Shown here piece after piece: positions 24,987 through 33,336 of a stretch of DNA of 64,000 bases. This stretch comes from JAITWN01 sp964581365 (GTDB lineage: Bacteria; Pseudomonadota; Gammaproteobacteria; SZUA-140), in the NCBI GenBank assembly GCA_964581365.1, contig CAZOOF010000001.1, forward strand, positions 1 through 64,000, written 5' to 3'. Numbering within the stretch: the stretch's first letter is position 1; each line of letters opens with the position of its first letter. Made by a program: the position numbers and the translations under genes. The notes beneath the pieces were generated by a model, which was given only the letters and a program-made list of their open reading frames with translations, made no database searches and was not told where the DNA came from.

Positions 24987-26542
24987 TAAGTCGACTCCCG
25001 GATCCTGCCCGCGCGCCGGCGGGATTCTTTCCCGATGCCGTCCTTCGCCATGCGATCGAACAGCCGGATGAATTCCTGCTCCGCTTCGCGCTTGCCATCC
25101 TGCAAGCGTTCACACAGCGACTTGGCCGCTGCCACCACGTCGTCCCGCCCCTGCTCGCGGAAACCCTTCTTCAGCTCCCGCATCACGGACAGCTTGACGC
25201 TGTAATCATGATGCCTGCCCAGCAACTTCTGCATGTCCTTCAGCTCGCCGAGCATGGCGCGTCCCTCGCCGGCGGGCATCGCACCGGGAAACATCTCGAT
25301 CAGATAACGCAGCTTCTTCACCTGCTTGCGCAGGGAGTGGAATTTCTCGTCTTCGGAGTCCCGATCCAGCTTGCGACCGCGCGCGAGCACGCGCTCATGA
25401 CGGCGCGCAACCAGCTCGCGCACGGTTGCATCCGCCGGCACAGCGGCATCGCCACTGCGCCAGCGCTCGTCGGCTTCGTCGAGAATCGATCTCCAGCCTT
25501 TCTTCAGGCTGCGATACTGCGGCGAGGCGAGGCCTTCGAGCATCGCCCGCCGTTCGTCGGTACGGCGTTTGCGCAACGCGGCACGCAAGGCTTCCAGCTC
25601 CGGGCTCTCCCCGCCGAGCCACCGCTCATAACGGTCGAAGGCCGCGAGGTGCACGTCGAGATCGCGCACCGGCCCGGTAAGCCGGGACAGCCAGGCAAAC
25701 TCGGCCCGATAGTGCCCGAAGTGCGGAGCGGAAAGGATTGGCTTGAGTTCACTGAGCAGCGCGCGGGTGCGGCGCACCGCGACCCGCAGATCATGCAGAA
25801 ACCCGGCATCGGTTTCCTGACGGACCCCATCCTCGTTCGCCTCGATGACATCGAGCAGATGCACGAACACGCGGCGCGCCGCCTCGCCGATTGGTTTTCC
25901 GCGCTTCAGCCGCAGATCCGGCTGTGTGCGGTAATCGAGCGGCTGGCGACCGATGGCATCCAGCGCCTCCTCGAGCACTCCGCCTTCGATTTTCTCCAGC
26001 TGCAACTCATCCTCCAGCGCCGGCAGCACCTTTGCCAGCGGCTCGACGTAGCCTCGCACCGGCACTACCGCGATGCGGCTGGGCAGCCGTATCCGGCGGT
26101 CTTCTCCATCCACCCGATAACGCTCGATGGCTACGCGCATCACGGTCTTGCTCTGGCCATCGAACACGCGGTACTCGTCACCGCGGTTCTCCAGACTGAC
26201 CAGCGGCAGGAGGCGGCGCTCATCGAGCAGCGGGGCAAGGCGTTTCCGCATCACCCCCCGCGGGAGATCCGCGGCGAATCGCGGCACGTCGACCACATCG
26301 ATGACCACGACATCGAGTCCACTGTCGCGCTCACGCAAGCGCAGGCGCAGCCCCTCGCCGCCCTGCTCGGACAGCAGCAGCACGCCGGCCGCATAGAGGC
26401 GCCAGTCGAAGGTGTCATAGTAGATGCACTGAAGGGGTGATGTCGGATGGCGCCGGAAAGCGAAACCGGCATGGCGGAGCGCCGTGCCCAGCGCCTCGCC
26501 TCCTGATTGGCCGGGTAACGCGTAGTGATAGGCTTTCTGCAT
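24986..26542 (-). CDS. CYTH-CHAD domain protein
   Basis: The protein has 518 residues. Residues 1-190 are a CYTH (triphosphate tunnel) domain with YYDTFDWRLYAAGVLL and LRLRERDS, but the signature ExExK at the N-terminus is missing (MQKAYHYAL), so catalysis is doubtful. Residues 210-500 are a CHAD domain: HDLRVAVRRTRALLSELKPIL and HSLRKQVKKLRYLIEMF carry the paired His and Arg/Lys residues that bind polyphosphate. CHAD proteins are known to localise to polyphosphate granules. It is the first gene of the CHAD-parA-sixA-(ppk1) row. Confidence 0.92.
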   Translation of the reverse strand: MQKAYHYALPGQSGGEALGTALRHAGFAFRRHPTSPLQCIYYDTFDWRLYAAGVLLLSEQGGEGLRLRLRERDSGLDVVVIDVVDVPRFAADLPRGVMRKRLAPLLDERRLLPLVSLENRGDEYRVFDGQSKTVMRVAIERYRVDGEDRRIRLPSRIAVVPVRGYVEPLAKVLPALEDELQLEKIEGGVLEEALDAIGRQPLDYRTQPDLRLKRGKPIGEAARRVFVHLLDVIEANEDGVRQETDAGFLHDLRVAVRRTRALLSELKPILSAPHFGHYRAEFAWLSRLTGPVRDLDVHLAAFDRYERWLGGESPELEALRAALRKRRTDERRAMLEGLASPQYRSLKKGWRSILDEADERWRSGDAAVPADATVRELVARRHERVLARGRKLDRDSEDEKFHSLRKQVKKLRYLIEMFPGAMPAGEGRAMLGELKDMQKLLGRHHDYSVKLSVMRELKKGFREQGRDDVVAAAKSLCERLQDGKREAEQEFIRLFDRMAKDGIGKESRRRAGRIREST

Positions 26543-26659
26543 GGTAAGCCCTGCAGTATCGGCCAGCCGGCCAGATGACTGGTGGTTTTTGGCCAGTGTG
26601 AATTAAAGGCATTCCGTTTTCAAGCAGCAGGGATGCGGCGTTGCGCGTATGATCGAGCC

Positions 26660-27925
26660 ATGACCGCACTGCCTTCAGGAAGCGAACTCCTGATGCTGCT
26701 TGGGCTCGCGCTCGCGCTGGGACTTCTGATCGGCGTCGAACGCGGCTGGGCAGAGCGCCGCGCGCCCGAAGGCGAGCGCATCGCCGGCATACGCACCCAC
26801 GGCCTGCTGGGTCTGCTGGGCGGCCTGGCCGCCGTCCTCGGCATGACCTTCGGTCCGCTCGCACTGGGAATCACTTTCGCGGCCGTCGCCGGCGTCCTGA
26901 TCACCGCCTACATCCAGACGACGCGAGAGCGCGACGATTACGGCATCACCACGGAAGTGGCGGGAATGATCGCTTTCGTACTCGGCGCCGTGGCAGTGGG
27001 GGGCGAGCCCACGGTTGCCTCTGCCGGCGCAGTCATCACCGCCGCTCTGCTCAGCCTGAAACCCGTGCTTCACCGCTGGCTGCGGCGCCTCGAGCAGCGC
27101 GACCTCTATGCCGGCATCAAGCTGCTGCTGATCTCGGTGGTGATTCTTCCCCTGCTGCCCAACCGCGGCTTCGGTCCCTGGGAAACACTGAACCCGCGCG
27201 AAATCTGGCTGATGGTGGTGCTCATCGCCGCCCTCTCCTTCGCCGGCTATCTGGCCATCAAGGTGAGCGGCGCGCAGCGCGGCGTCATGCTCACCGGCCT
27301 GCTCGGCGGCCTCGTATCCTCCACCGCCACGACCGCCAGCCTGGCGCGGCTTGCCAGCGACGACCGCGACGCTGTGCACCTGCCTGCGGCCGGCATCCTG
27401 CTCGCCTCCGGGGTGATGCTGCCGCGGCTGCTGCTGATCGTAGGCGCCCTGGCCCCAGCGCTGGTACCTCGTCTGGCGATTCCCGCGGTAACGATGGCCC
27501 TGGTGCTCGGCATCGGTGCGTCATGGCTGCTCAAAGGCGAAGCGGGAGGGAGAATTACGGAACTGCAATTGCGAAACCCCCTGGAACTGCGTATCGCGCT
27601 CACTTTCGGGGGACTGCTCGCACTGGTCATGATGGGCGCCACCGCGCTGTATCGCTGGGCCGGCGAGAGCGGCCTCTATGTGGCCGCGGCCCTTGCCGGC
27701 ATTGCCGATGTCGATGCCATCGCTCTTTCTTTGACCCGGCTTTCCCAGTCGTCAGAAGACATGACGCCCATGCAGATCGGCATCGTAATCGCGGCGCTCA
27801 GCAACACCCTGCTAAAAGGCGCGCTGGCTGCTTCCGTCGGTGGCCGGGGACTCGCCCGATTGGTGCTGCCGACCATGTGCCTCGCCGCTGTTGCCGGCGC
27901 CGCCAGTCTGCTGATCGTACTCTGA
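26660..27925 (+). CDS. MgtC/SapB N-terminal plus DUF4010 membrane protein
   Basis: About 421 residues from the ATG at 26660 and about twelve membrane helices. The N-terminal part has LLIGVERGWAERRAPEGERIAGIRTHGLLGLLGG, the MgtC/SapB signature, and the C-terminal half has GGLVSSTATTASLARLA and LAGIADVDAIALSLTRLS of DUF4010. Function is not established; MgtC proteins act in magnesium and phosphate physiology. Standing alone between the CHAD gene and phoR, it converges on phoR with a 114-base overlap. Confidence 0.87.
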   Translation: MTALPSGSELLMLLGLALALGLLIGVERGWAERRAPEGERIAGIRTHGLLGLLGGLAAVLGMTFGPLALGITFAAVAGVLITAYIQTTRERDDYGITTEVAGMIAFVLGAVAVGGEPTVASAGAVITAALLSLKPVLHRWLRRLEQRDLYAGIKLLLISVVILPLLPNRGFGPWETLNPREIWLMVVLIAALSFAGYLAIKVSGAQRGVMLTGLLGGLVSSTATTASLARLASDDRDAVHLPAAGILLASGVMLPRLLLIVGALAPALVPRLAIPAVTMALVLGIGASWLLKGEAGGRITELQLRNPLELRIALTFGGLLALVMMGATALYRWAGESGLYVAAALAGIADVDAIALSLTRLSQSSEDMTPMQIGIVIAALSNTLLKGALAASVGGRGLARLVLPTMCLAAVAGAASLLIVL

Positions 27926-29227
27926 GCTCGCCGCCGAGGTCCGCCGCACGACGCGTTCAGCCGGAAACAGGCAGCTGAAGGTGCTGCCCTTGTCCACCAC
28001 GCTTCTCACCCTCAGCGTGGCCTGATGCCTGCGCAACACGTGCTTGACGATCGACAGACCGAGTCCGGTGCCCCCCGCCCGGCGCGAGCGGCCTGCATCG
28101 ACGCGATAGAAACGCTCGGTGAGGCGGGGAATTGCAGCGGCCGGAATGCCGATGCCGGTGTCCTCCACGTCGAGGCGCGCGCCGCCGCTGTCATCTCCCC
28201 AGCTCACAGTGATGGTGCCGCCTTCCGGCGTATACTGCACCGCGTTGCGGACCAAGTTGGAGAATGCGGTATAGAGGTCACCGCTCACGCCACGCAGCAG
28301 GATGGCGTCGGCCAGGCGCAGCTCGAAGCGGTGGGAATTCCCGCCGCCAGTCTGGCCAACCTCATTCACCACGCGGCGGATCATGGCGGCGACTTCGACC
28401 GGGGCTTCCGGCTCGGCCGCATCGGTCTCCAGCCGGGAAAGCTGCAGTAGATCGCTTACCAGATGCTTCATGCGTTCGGTCTGTGCGCGCATCTGCGCGA
28501 CGGGTTTCGCCAGGCTTTCCGGCGACGGCGGGCTGTCCGCCATCTTTTCCAGGTATCCGCTGATGACGGTGAGCGGCGTGCTCAGTTCATGGGAGACGTT
28601 GGCGACGAAGTCGCGCCGCATCACCTCCAGCCGATGCATGCGCGTGATATCGCGAGCGATCAGCAGGCGCTGCTCATGCCCATACGGGACGATGTGAATC
28701 TCCATGGTGCGGTCTTCGTCCACCGGAGCAAGCAGTTTTATGCTCTCTTCATAATTCCGGGAGTGCAGAAAGCGTATGAAATCCGGATGGCGAACCAGGT
28801 TGTCTATCCGACTGCCGAGATCGCCTCCGGCCTTCAGGCCGAGCAGGGAAGCAGCGGCATCGTTCATCCATTCGATGGTATTGTCCGGGCGCAATACGAC
28901 GGCCGCGTCCGGCATCGCCGCGGATGATTCGCGATAGCGCCGAATCATGCCCTTGAGCTTGCGTTCGCGCTTGCGGCCTCGTGCCTTGCGGCGCTGGACC
29001 TGGTAGTAGAGTTCGCCCCAGACGTCATTGCCAAACTGGGGTTCGGGCTGATTGCGATACATCATCCAGCGCGCCAGTCGGCCCAGGCGAATGGCATGCC
29101 AGGCGATGAACATGAGCAGGGAAATGATCAGGAAACCAGCCGCCTGATCGAAAAAGCTGCCCAGAATCATACCCGCGCCGGCAAAGGCGATGAGGCGCAG
29201 CGCTTCCTTGCGCCAATACCCGATCAA
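27812..29227 (-). CDS. phoR: Phosphate regulon sensor histidine kinase PhoR
   Basis: The protein (471 residues) has two N-terminal membrane helices (LIAFAGAGMILGSFFDQAAGFLIISLLMFIAWHAI), a cytoplasmic PAS domain (AAMPDAAVVLRPDNTIEWMNDAAASLLGL), the H-box VSHELSTPLTVI, the N-box NLVRNAVQYTPEGG and G-boxes DTGIGIP and GTGLGLSI. It senses phosphate status through PstSCAB-PhoU in known systems. The last 35 or so residues (after FPAERVV) extend beyond the usual PhoR end and are antisense to the DUF4010 gene. The start overlaps the phoB stop (ATGA). Confidence 0.95.
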   Translation of the reverse strand: MIGYWRKEALRLIAFAGAGMILGSFFDQAAGFLIISLLMFIAWHAIRLGRLARWMMYRNQPEPQFGNDVWGELYYQVQRRKARGRKRERKLKGMIRRYRESSAAMPDAAVVLRPDNTIEWMNDAAASLLGLKAGGDLGSRIDNLVRHPDFIRFLHSRNYEESIKLLAPVDEDRTMEIHIVPYGHEQRLLIARDITRMHRLEVMRRDFVANVSHELSTPLTVISGYLEKMADSPPSPESLAKPVAQMRAQTERMKHLVSDLLQLSRLETDAAEPEAPVEVAAMIRRVVNEVGQTGGGNSHRFELRLADAILLRGVSGDLYTAFSNLVRNAVQYTPEGGTITVSWGDDSGGARLDVEDTGIGIPAAAIPRLTERFYRVDAGRSRRAGGTGLGLSIVKHVLRRHQATLRVRSVVDKGSTFSCLFPAERVVRRTSAASSEYDQQTGGAGNSGEAHGRQHQSGESPATDGSSQRAF

Positions 29228-29910
29228 CTCTCTGCCCGCGCGGAAAACCGGTAACCGACGGCACGGACCGTCTGCACATTGCGGTCATAGCCATGGAGCG
29301 AAAGCGCCTTGCGCAGGCGGCGGATGTGCACGTCGACCGTGCGTTCCTCGACATACACGTTCTGGCCCCACACGTTGTCGAGCAATTGCTCCCGGCTGTA
29401 GACGCGCTCGGGATGCGACATGAAGAAGTGCAGAAGGCGGAACTCCGTCGGCCCCATCGCGACCGGTGCTCCACCCACCGAAACCACGTGGGCCACGGGA
29501 TCCAGCGTCAGAGATCCGACCTGCAGCATGCCGTCGGGCTCCACAGCAACGCGACGGCGCACCGCCTCGATGCGCGCCTTGAGTTCGCGCGTCGAGAACG
29601 GCTTGGTCACGTAGTCGTCCGCACTCTCCAGGCCCTGAACCTTGTCGTCCTCTTCTGCGCGCGCGGTAAGCAGGATGATGGGGATCCCGCGATTTGCGGC
29701 GTCTCGCCGCAGACGGCGGGCAAAGTCGATGCCGTTCATTCCGGGCAGCATCCAATCCAGGAGTATGAGATCAGGGCGCTGGTCGCGCAGGATGCTGAAA
29801 CCCTCGCTCGCATCCGCGGCCTCCAGGATCTCATAGTCCTCATCGGCCAGCGCAAACTTGAGCATATCCCGAACCGACGCTTCGTCCTCTATGAGCAAGA
29901 TCCTGACCAT
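29224..29910 (-). CDS. phoB: Phosphate regulon response regulator PhoB
   Basis: The protein (228 residues) has a receiver domain (EDE at residues 8-10, LILLDWMLPG with the phospho-acceptor Asp, LLTARAEE and TKPFSTRELKARIEAV) and a winged helix (GPTEFRLLHFFMSHPERVYSREQLLDNVWG, RTVDVHIRRLRKAL, VRAVGYRFS). The W in LDWMLPG and the DNA-contact motif are PhoB-like. A Pho box lies upstream of it, as in other bacteria where phoB is autoregulated. Confidence 0.96.
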   Translation of the reverse strand: MVRILLIEDEASVRDMLKFALADEDYEILEAADASEGFSILRDQRPDLILLDWMLPGMNGIDFARRLRRDAANRGIPIILLTARAEEDDKVQGLESADDYVTKPFSTRELKARIEAVRRRVAVEPDGMLQVGSLTLDPVAHVVSVGGAPVAMGPTEFRLLHFFMSHPERVYSREQLLDNVWGQNVYVEERTVDVHIRRLRKALSLHGYDRNVQTVRAVGYRFSARAES

Positions 29911-29942
29911 ATTCCATATTCCCGGCTGCCTGATCGATCGTC

Positions 29943-29976
29943 AGCCTAAGGGCCCATTGTGACACAAACATTACAG
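29943..29976 (-). promoter_or_regulatory. Pho box and -10 element of the phoB promoter
   Basis: On the minus strand CTGTAAT and GTGTCAC, direct-repeat half-sites four bases apart, lie at 29959-29976. Ten bases further on, TAGGCT (29943-29948) can act as a -10 element. This is the same geometry as at ppk1 and fits PhoB autoregulation. Confidence 0.65.
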
Positions 29977-29988
29977 GACCTCAGGGCC

Positions 29989-31026
29989 TCACGCCGGCTC
30001 CCCGCCCGCGTCCATCTCGAGAACCTCGATCAGCGCAGCCATGTCCGGCGGCAAGGGCGAAATCCACTCACGCCAACTGCCGTCGCGCGGGTGATTGAGC
30101 CCTATTCTGGCCGCGTGCAGCGCCTGACGGCGAAACAAGCGCAGCGCTTCGTTCATAGCCGCCGATCCGCCCGCTGGCAGCCGCAAACGACCGTATTCCG
30201 GATCACCCACCAGCGGATGATGCAGATGAGCCATATGGACACGGATCTGGTGAGTCCGCCCCGTTTCCAGCCGTACCCTGATCCAGGTATGGCCGCGATA
30301 GCGTTTCACCACGCGGAAATGAGTGATGGCCGGCTTGCCGCCTTCACGCACCGCCATGCGCGTGCGATGCACCGGGTGCCGCCCGATCGGCAGATCGACC
30401 GTTCCGCCAGAGGTCAGGACGCCGCACACGACTGCTTCGTACTCCCGCCCCATCGTCCGCGCCTGGAGTTGATCCACCAGCGACTTGTGCGCCTCCAGCG
30501 TTCGCGCCACCGCCAGCAGACCGCTGGTGTCTTTGTCGATCCGGTGCACGATACCCGCCCGAGGCAGGCAGCCAAGCTCGGGCGCATGGTGCAAAAGCCC
30601 ATTGACCAGGGTCCCTCCCGGGTTGCCCGCCCCCGGATGCACCACGAGTCCCGCCGGCTTGTCGACGATGAGCAGGTCCTCGTCCTCGTGCACGATGCGG
30701 AAATCGACCGGCTCGGCGCTCCATCTCGTTTCAGGCTCGGGGGTGACGGTGAAATCGATCCGTTCTCCTCCGTGCACCGGATCGCGCGGCCGCGCCGGCG
30801 CACCATCGATGAGGATGCACCCATCGCGCAGCCATTGCTGCAAGCGCGCACGCGAATAGCGCGGGAACAGCTCGACCAGCGCGCGGTCCGTCCGGATTCC
30901 GGCCAGATCCGCCGGCACGAAGCGCGGCTGCGCGTCATCCGCACCGTCGTCGAGCACCTCCTCGTCCTCGATGGCTATCGATGCGAGATCCTCTCCGCCT
31001 TTCCTTTCCCGGGGCTCTCCGCCCAT
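29989..31026 (-). CDS. rluD: 23S rRNA pseudouridine synthase RluD
   Basis: About 345 residues from the ATG at 31026, chosen for its GGGGGA upstream; ATGs at 31038 and 31053 are alternatives. It has an S4 RNA-binding domain (RTDRALVELFPRYSRARLQQWLRDGCILIDG) and the RluA-type catalytic domain, with HRIDKDTSGLLAVART holding the catalytic Asp, and ETGRTHQIRVHMAH. The protein modifies the 1911-1917 loop of 23S rRNA. It is divergent from the BamD-type gene, with starts that nearly touch. Confidence 0.93.
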   Translation of the reverse strand: MGGEPRERKGGEDLASIAIEDEEVLDDGADDAQPRFVPADLAGIRTDRALVELFPRYSRARLQQWLRDGCILIDGAPARPRDPVHGGERIDFTVTPEPETRWSAEPVDFRIVHEDEDLLIVDKPAGLVVHPGAGNPGGTLVNGLLHHAPELGCLPRAGIVHRIDKDTSGLLAVARTLEAHKSLVDQLQARTMGREYEAVVCGVLTSGGTVDLPIGRHPVHRTRMAVREGGKPAITHFRVVKRYRGHTWIRVRLETGRTHQIRVHMAHLHHPLVGDPEYGRLRLPAGGSAAMNEALRLFRRQALHAARIGLNHPRDGSWREWISPLPPDMAALIEVLEMDAGGEPA

Positions 31027-31036
31027 AATGTCCCCC

Positions 31037-32173
31037 ATGTCGAAGTGTCTCATTGTATCGCAAGGCCGTGCGCGATCCGGACCGGCGCGCAGGGGCCAGC
31101 TTCTGGCCTGCGTGCTCGCCCTGTCGGCCGCCGGCTGCGCATCCATCGATACCCGGCCGGGTTCGGCGCCGGGCGGATCAGACCGCGATGCTGAACGCCA
31201 AGCCGCGGCGCTGCAGCAGCAGGCGCGCGATGCCCTCTCCGATGGCCGAGCCGATGAGGCCGTCAGCATCCTGCAGCGACTGGAGGTGCTCTATCCGGTC
31301 GAACCGCCCATCGTCACGGCCCGCATGGAAACGGTATACGCCCATCATCTGGCGGGCGACCCGGCTTCGGCGATCGCCGCCGCCGAACGCTTCATCCGGC
31401 TGTATCCCGACCACGCCAATCTGGACTATATCCATTATCTGCGCGCGCTGGCGGGCTTTGGCCGGGCCACCGAAGATCTGCGCAGCGCGGCCGAAATGGA
31501 CGGCGGAGAACCGGTCGTGCGCCCTCCCAGCGCCGAGGTGGCGCTGGAGTATTTCGGCGAACTACTGGCCCGCTTCCCGAACAGCCGCTATGCGGAGGAT
31601 GCCCGCAAGCGCGTGGAGCACCTTCGACTGCAGCTCGCGCAGATCGAGCTGAACGCCGCCAAGCGCTTCCTGAGTGATGGCGAGTATGCGAACGCCGGAC
31701 TGCGCGCACGCGCCCTGATCGACAACTACCCCGACTCGGGACTCACCTCCGAAGCCGTGGTGGTGCTCAATATGGCACATCGCATGCTGCGTCTGGGAGG
31801 ATCCGGGGAAAAAGAAGCCGAGGCGGATGAAGCCGAAAACATCGTCGCGGACGAAGCGGCGACGGCGGCCCCTGATCCGGACGGATTGAATGATCGGACC
31901 TGGATCAGGGCGCAGGGGCCGGGCATGTACACCATCCAGCTCTTCAGCACCTCCAGCGAAGAGGCTCTCCGCAGCTTCGCGCGTCGTCACCGCATCGCCG
32001 ATCTCGCCTGGTTCCAGGCCGGAGCCGGGGAGCGTATCTGGTTCTCTCTCATCCATGGCGCCTTCGCCACCGTCGATGAAGCGCGCACGGCGGCCGAGCG
32101 CCTGCCCGCTGTACTGCGCACTGAGAAGCCGTGGATCAGAAAGATGAGCGACGTGCAGGCGCTGCTGGATTGA
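31037..32173 (+). CDS. BamD-like TPR lipoprotein with C-terminal SPOR domain
   Basis: About 378 residues from the ATG at 31037 (31028 is an alternative). A signal peptide ends with lipobox SAAGC. Residues 45-245 form TPR-like repeats in BamD style: DALSDGRADEAVSILQRLEVLYP, AAERFIRLYPDHANLDYIHYLRALAGF, and ALEYFGELLARFPNSRYAEDARKRVEHLR, which match the true BamD downstream. An acidic linker precedes a SPOR domain from about residue 300 (YTIQLFSTSSEEALRSFARR...AGERIWFSLIHGAFATVDEA). SPOR domains bind denuded septal peptidoglycan. This fusion is unusual. Confidence 0.83.
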   Translation: MSKCLIVSQGRARSGPARRGQLLACVLALSAAGCASIDTRPGSAPGGSDRDAERQAAALQQQARDALSDGRADEAVSILQRLEVLYPVEPPIVTARMETVYAHHLAGDPASAIAAAERFIRLYPDHANLDYIHYLRALAGFGRATEDLRSAAEMDGGEPVVRPPSAEVALEYFGELLARFPNSRYAEDARKRVEHLRLQLAQIELNAAKRFLSDGEYANAGLRARALIDNYPDSGLTSEAVVVLNMAHRMLRLGGSGEKEAEADEAENIVADEAATAAPDPDGLNDRTWIRAQGPGMYTIQLFSTSSEEALRSFARRHRIADLAWFQAGAGERIWFSLIHGAFATVDEARTAAERLPAVLRTEKPWIRKMSDVQALLD

Positions 32174-32200
32174 CCGCGCTTTTCACCTTAAACTCGTCCC

Positions 32201-32965
32201 ATGCCCGCTAAGAACCCACCGCGCTCCGCGCGGATCATCGCCGCCCTGCTCGCCGTCGCCCTGCTTTCCGCCTGTGCCTCACAGCGCGCCCTCGAAGAGG
32301 CCCAACACGATCCGGCACGCCTCTACGAGCTCGGCCGTGAAGCCCTGGAGCGCGAACATTACGAAACCGCGATCCGCCACTTTGAAAGCCTGTCTGCCCG
32401 CTTTCCCTTCGGGGAATACGCGCAGCAGGCCCAGCTCGATACGGCCTATGCCTACTACATGTTCCGCGAGCCGGACTCGGCGATCAGCGCCGCCGACCTG
32501 TTCATCCGGAACTATCCGCGGCATCCCGACGTGGACTATGCCTACTATCTCCGCGGGCTCGCCAACTTTGAACAGACACGCGCCTTTCTGGATGACATCC
32601 TGAAGGAGGATCCGGCCCGGCGCGACCCGCGCAGCGCGGTCGAGTCATTCCGCCATTTCGCCGAACTGGTGCGCCGCTTTCCAGACAGCCGCTACGCCGC
32701 TGACGCGGTGCAGCGCATGACGCATCTGCGCAACTATCTGGCGCGCCATGAACTGCACGTCGCCGACTACTACATGCGACGCAAGGCCTATGTCGCCGCG
32801 GTCAGCCGCGCGCGGCATGTGATCGAGAACTACTCCGGGACGCCGGCAACCATCTCGGCACTGGAAGTCATGGCCCGCGCCTACGATGAACTCGGACTCT
32901 CCGATCTGGCCACGGATACCCGCCGGGTACTGGCGGAGAATGCCGCTGCGGGCAGCGGCAGCTGA
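32201..32965 (+). CDS. bamD: Outer-membrane assembly lipoprotein BamD
   Basis: The protein (254 residues) has a signal sequence with lipobox LLSAC and five TPR repeats: LYELGREALEREHYETAIRHFESLSARFPFGEYAQQAQLDTAYAYYM, DLFIRNYPRHPDVDYAYYLRGLANFEQ and VESFRHFAELVRRFPDSRYAADAVQRM. The length and motif order match E. coli BamD, an essential BAM subunit for outer-membrane protein insertion. It follows its paralog by 27 bases in one operon. Confidence 0.95.
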   Translation: MPAKNPPRSARIIAALLAVALLSACASQRALEEAQHDPARLYELGREALEREHYETAIRHFESLSARFPFGEYAQQAQLDTAYAYYMFREPDSAISAADLFIRNYPRHPDVDYAYYLRGLANFEQTRAFLDDILKEDPARRDPRSAVESFRHFAELVRRFPDSRYAADAVQRMTHLRNYLARHELHVADYYMRRKAYVAAVSRARHVIENYSGTPATISALEVMARAYDELGLSDLATDTRRVLAENAAAGSGS

Positions 32966-32968
32966 GGA

Positions 32969-33307
32969 TCAGATTGCTTCCGAATCCTGTTCGCCGGTGC
33001 GAATGCGGATCACCTTCAGCACGTCACTGACGAACACCTTGCCGTCACCGATATTCCCCGTGCGCGCGGCACGCGTAATCGCATCGATGCAAAGCTCCGC
33101 CCGGTCGTCATCGACGACGATGTCGATCTTCACCTTGGGCAGAAAGTCCACGACATATTCCGCTCCGCGATAGAGTTCGGTGTGCCCTTTCTGGCGGCCG
33201 AAACCCTTGACCTCGGTGACCGTCATGCCGGTAATGCCTACTTCCGACAGGGCTTCGCGCACTTCGTCCAGCTTGAAGGGCTTGATGATTGCCTCGATTC
33301 TTTTCAT
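32969..33307 (-). CDS. glnB: Nitrogen regulatory protein P-II
   Basis: The protein (112 residues from ATG at 33307, with CGGAGG upstream) is the trimeric P-II sensor of 2-oxoglutarate and ATP. It reads MKRIEAIIKPFKLDEVREAL and has the T-loop GHTELYRGAEYVVDFLPKVK, with Tyr51 for uridylylation. The B-loop/C-terminal ends are TGNIGDGKVFVSDV and IRTGEQDSEAI. It lies 29 bases after nadE, a pairing seen in several gammaproteobacteria. Confidence 0.95.
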   Translation of the reverse strand: MKRIEAIIKPFKLDEVREALSEVGITGMTVTEVKGFGRQKGHTELYRGAEYVVDFLPKVKIDIVVDDDRAELCIDAITRAARTGNIGDGKVFVSDVLKVIRIRTGEQDSEAI

Positions 33308-33336
33308 GTTGCCTCCGCTTGCTCTGTGCCTTTGTC

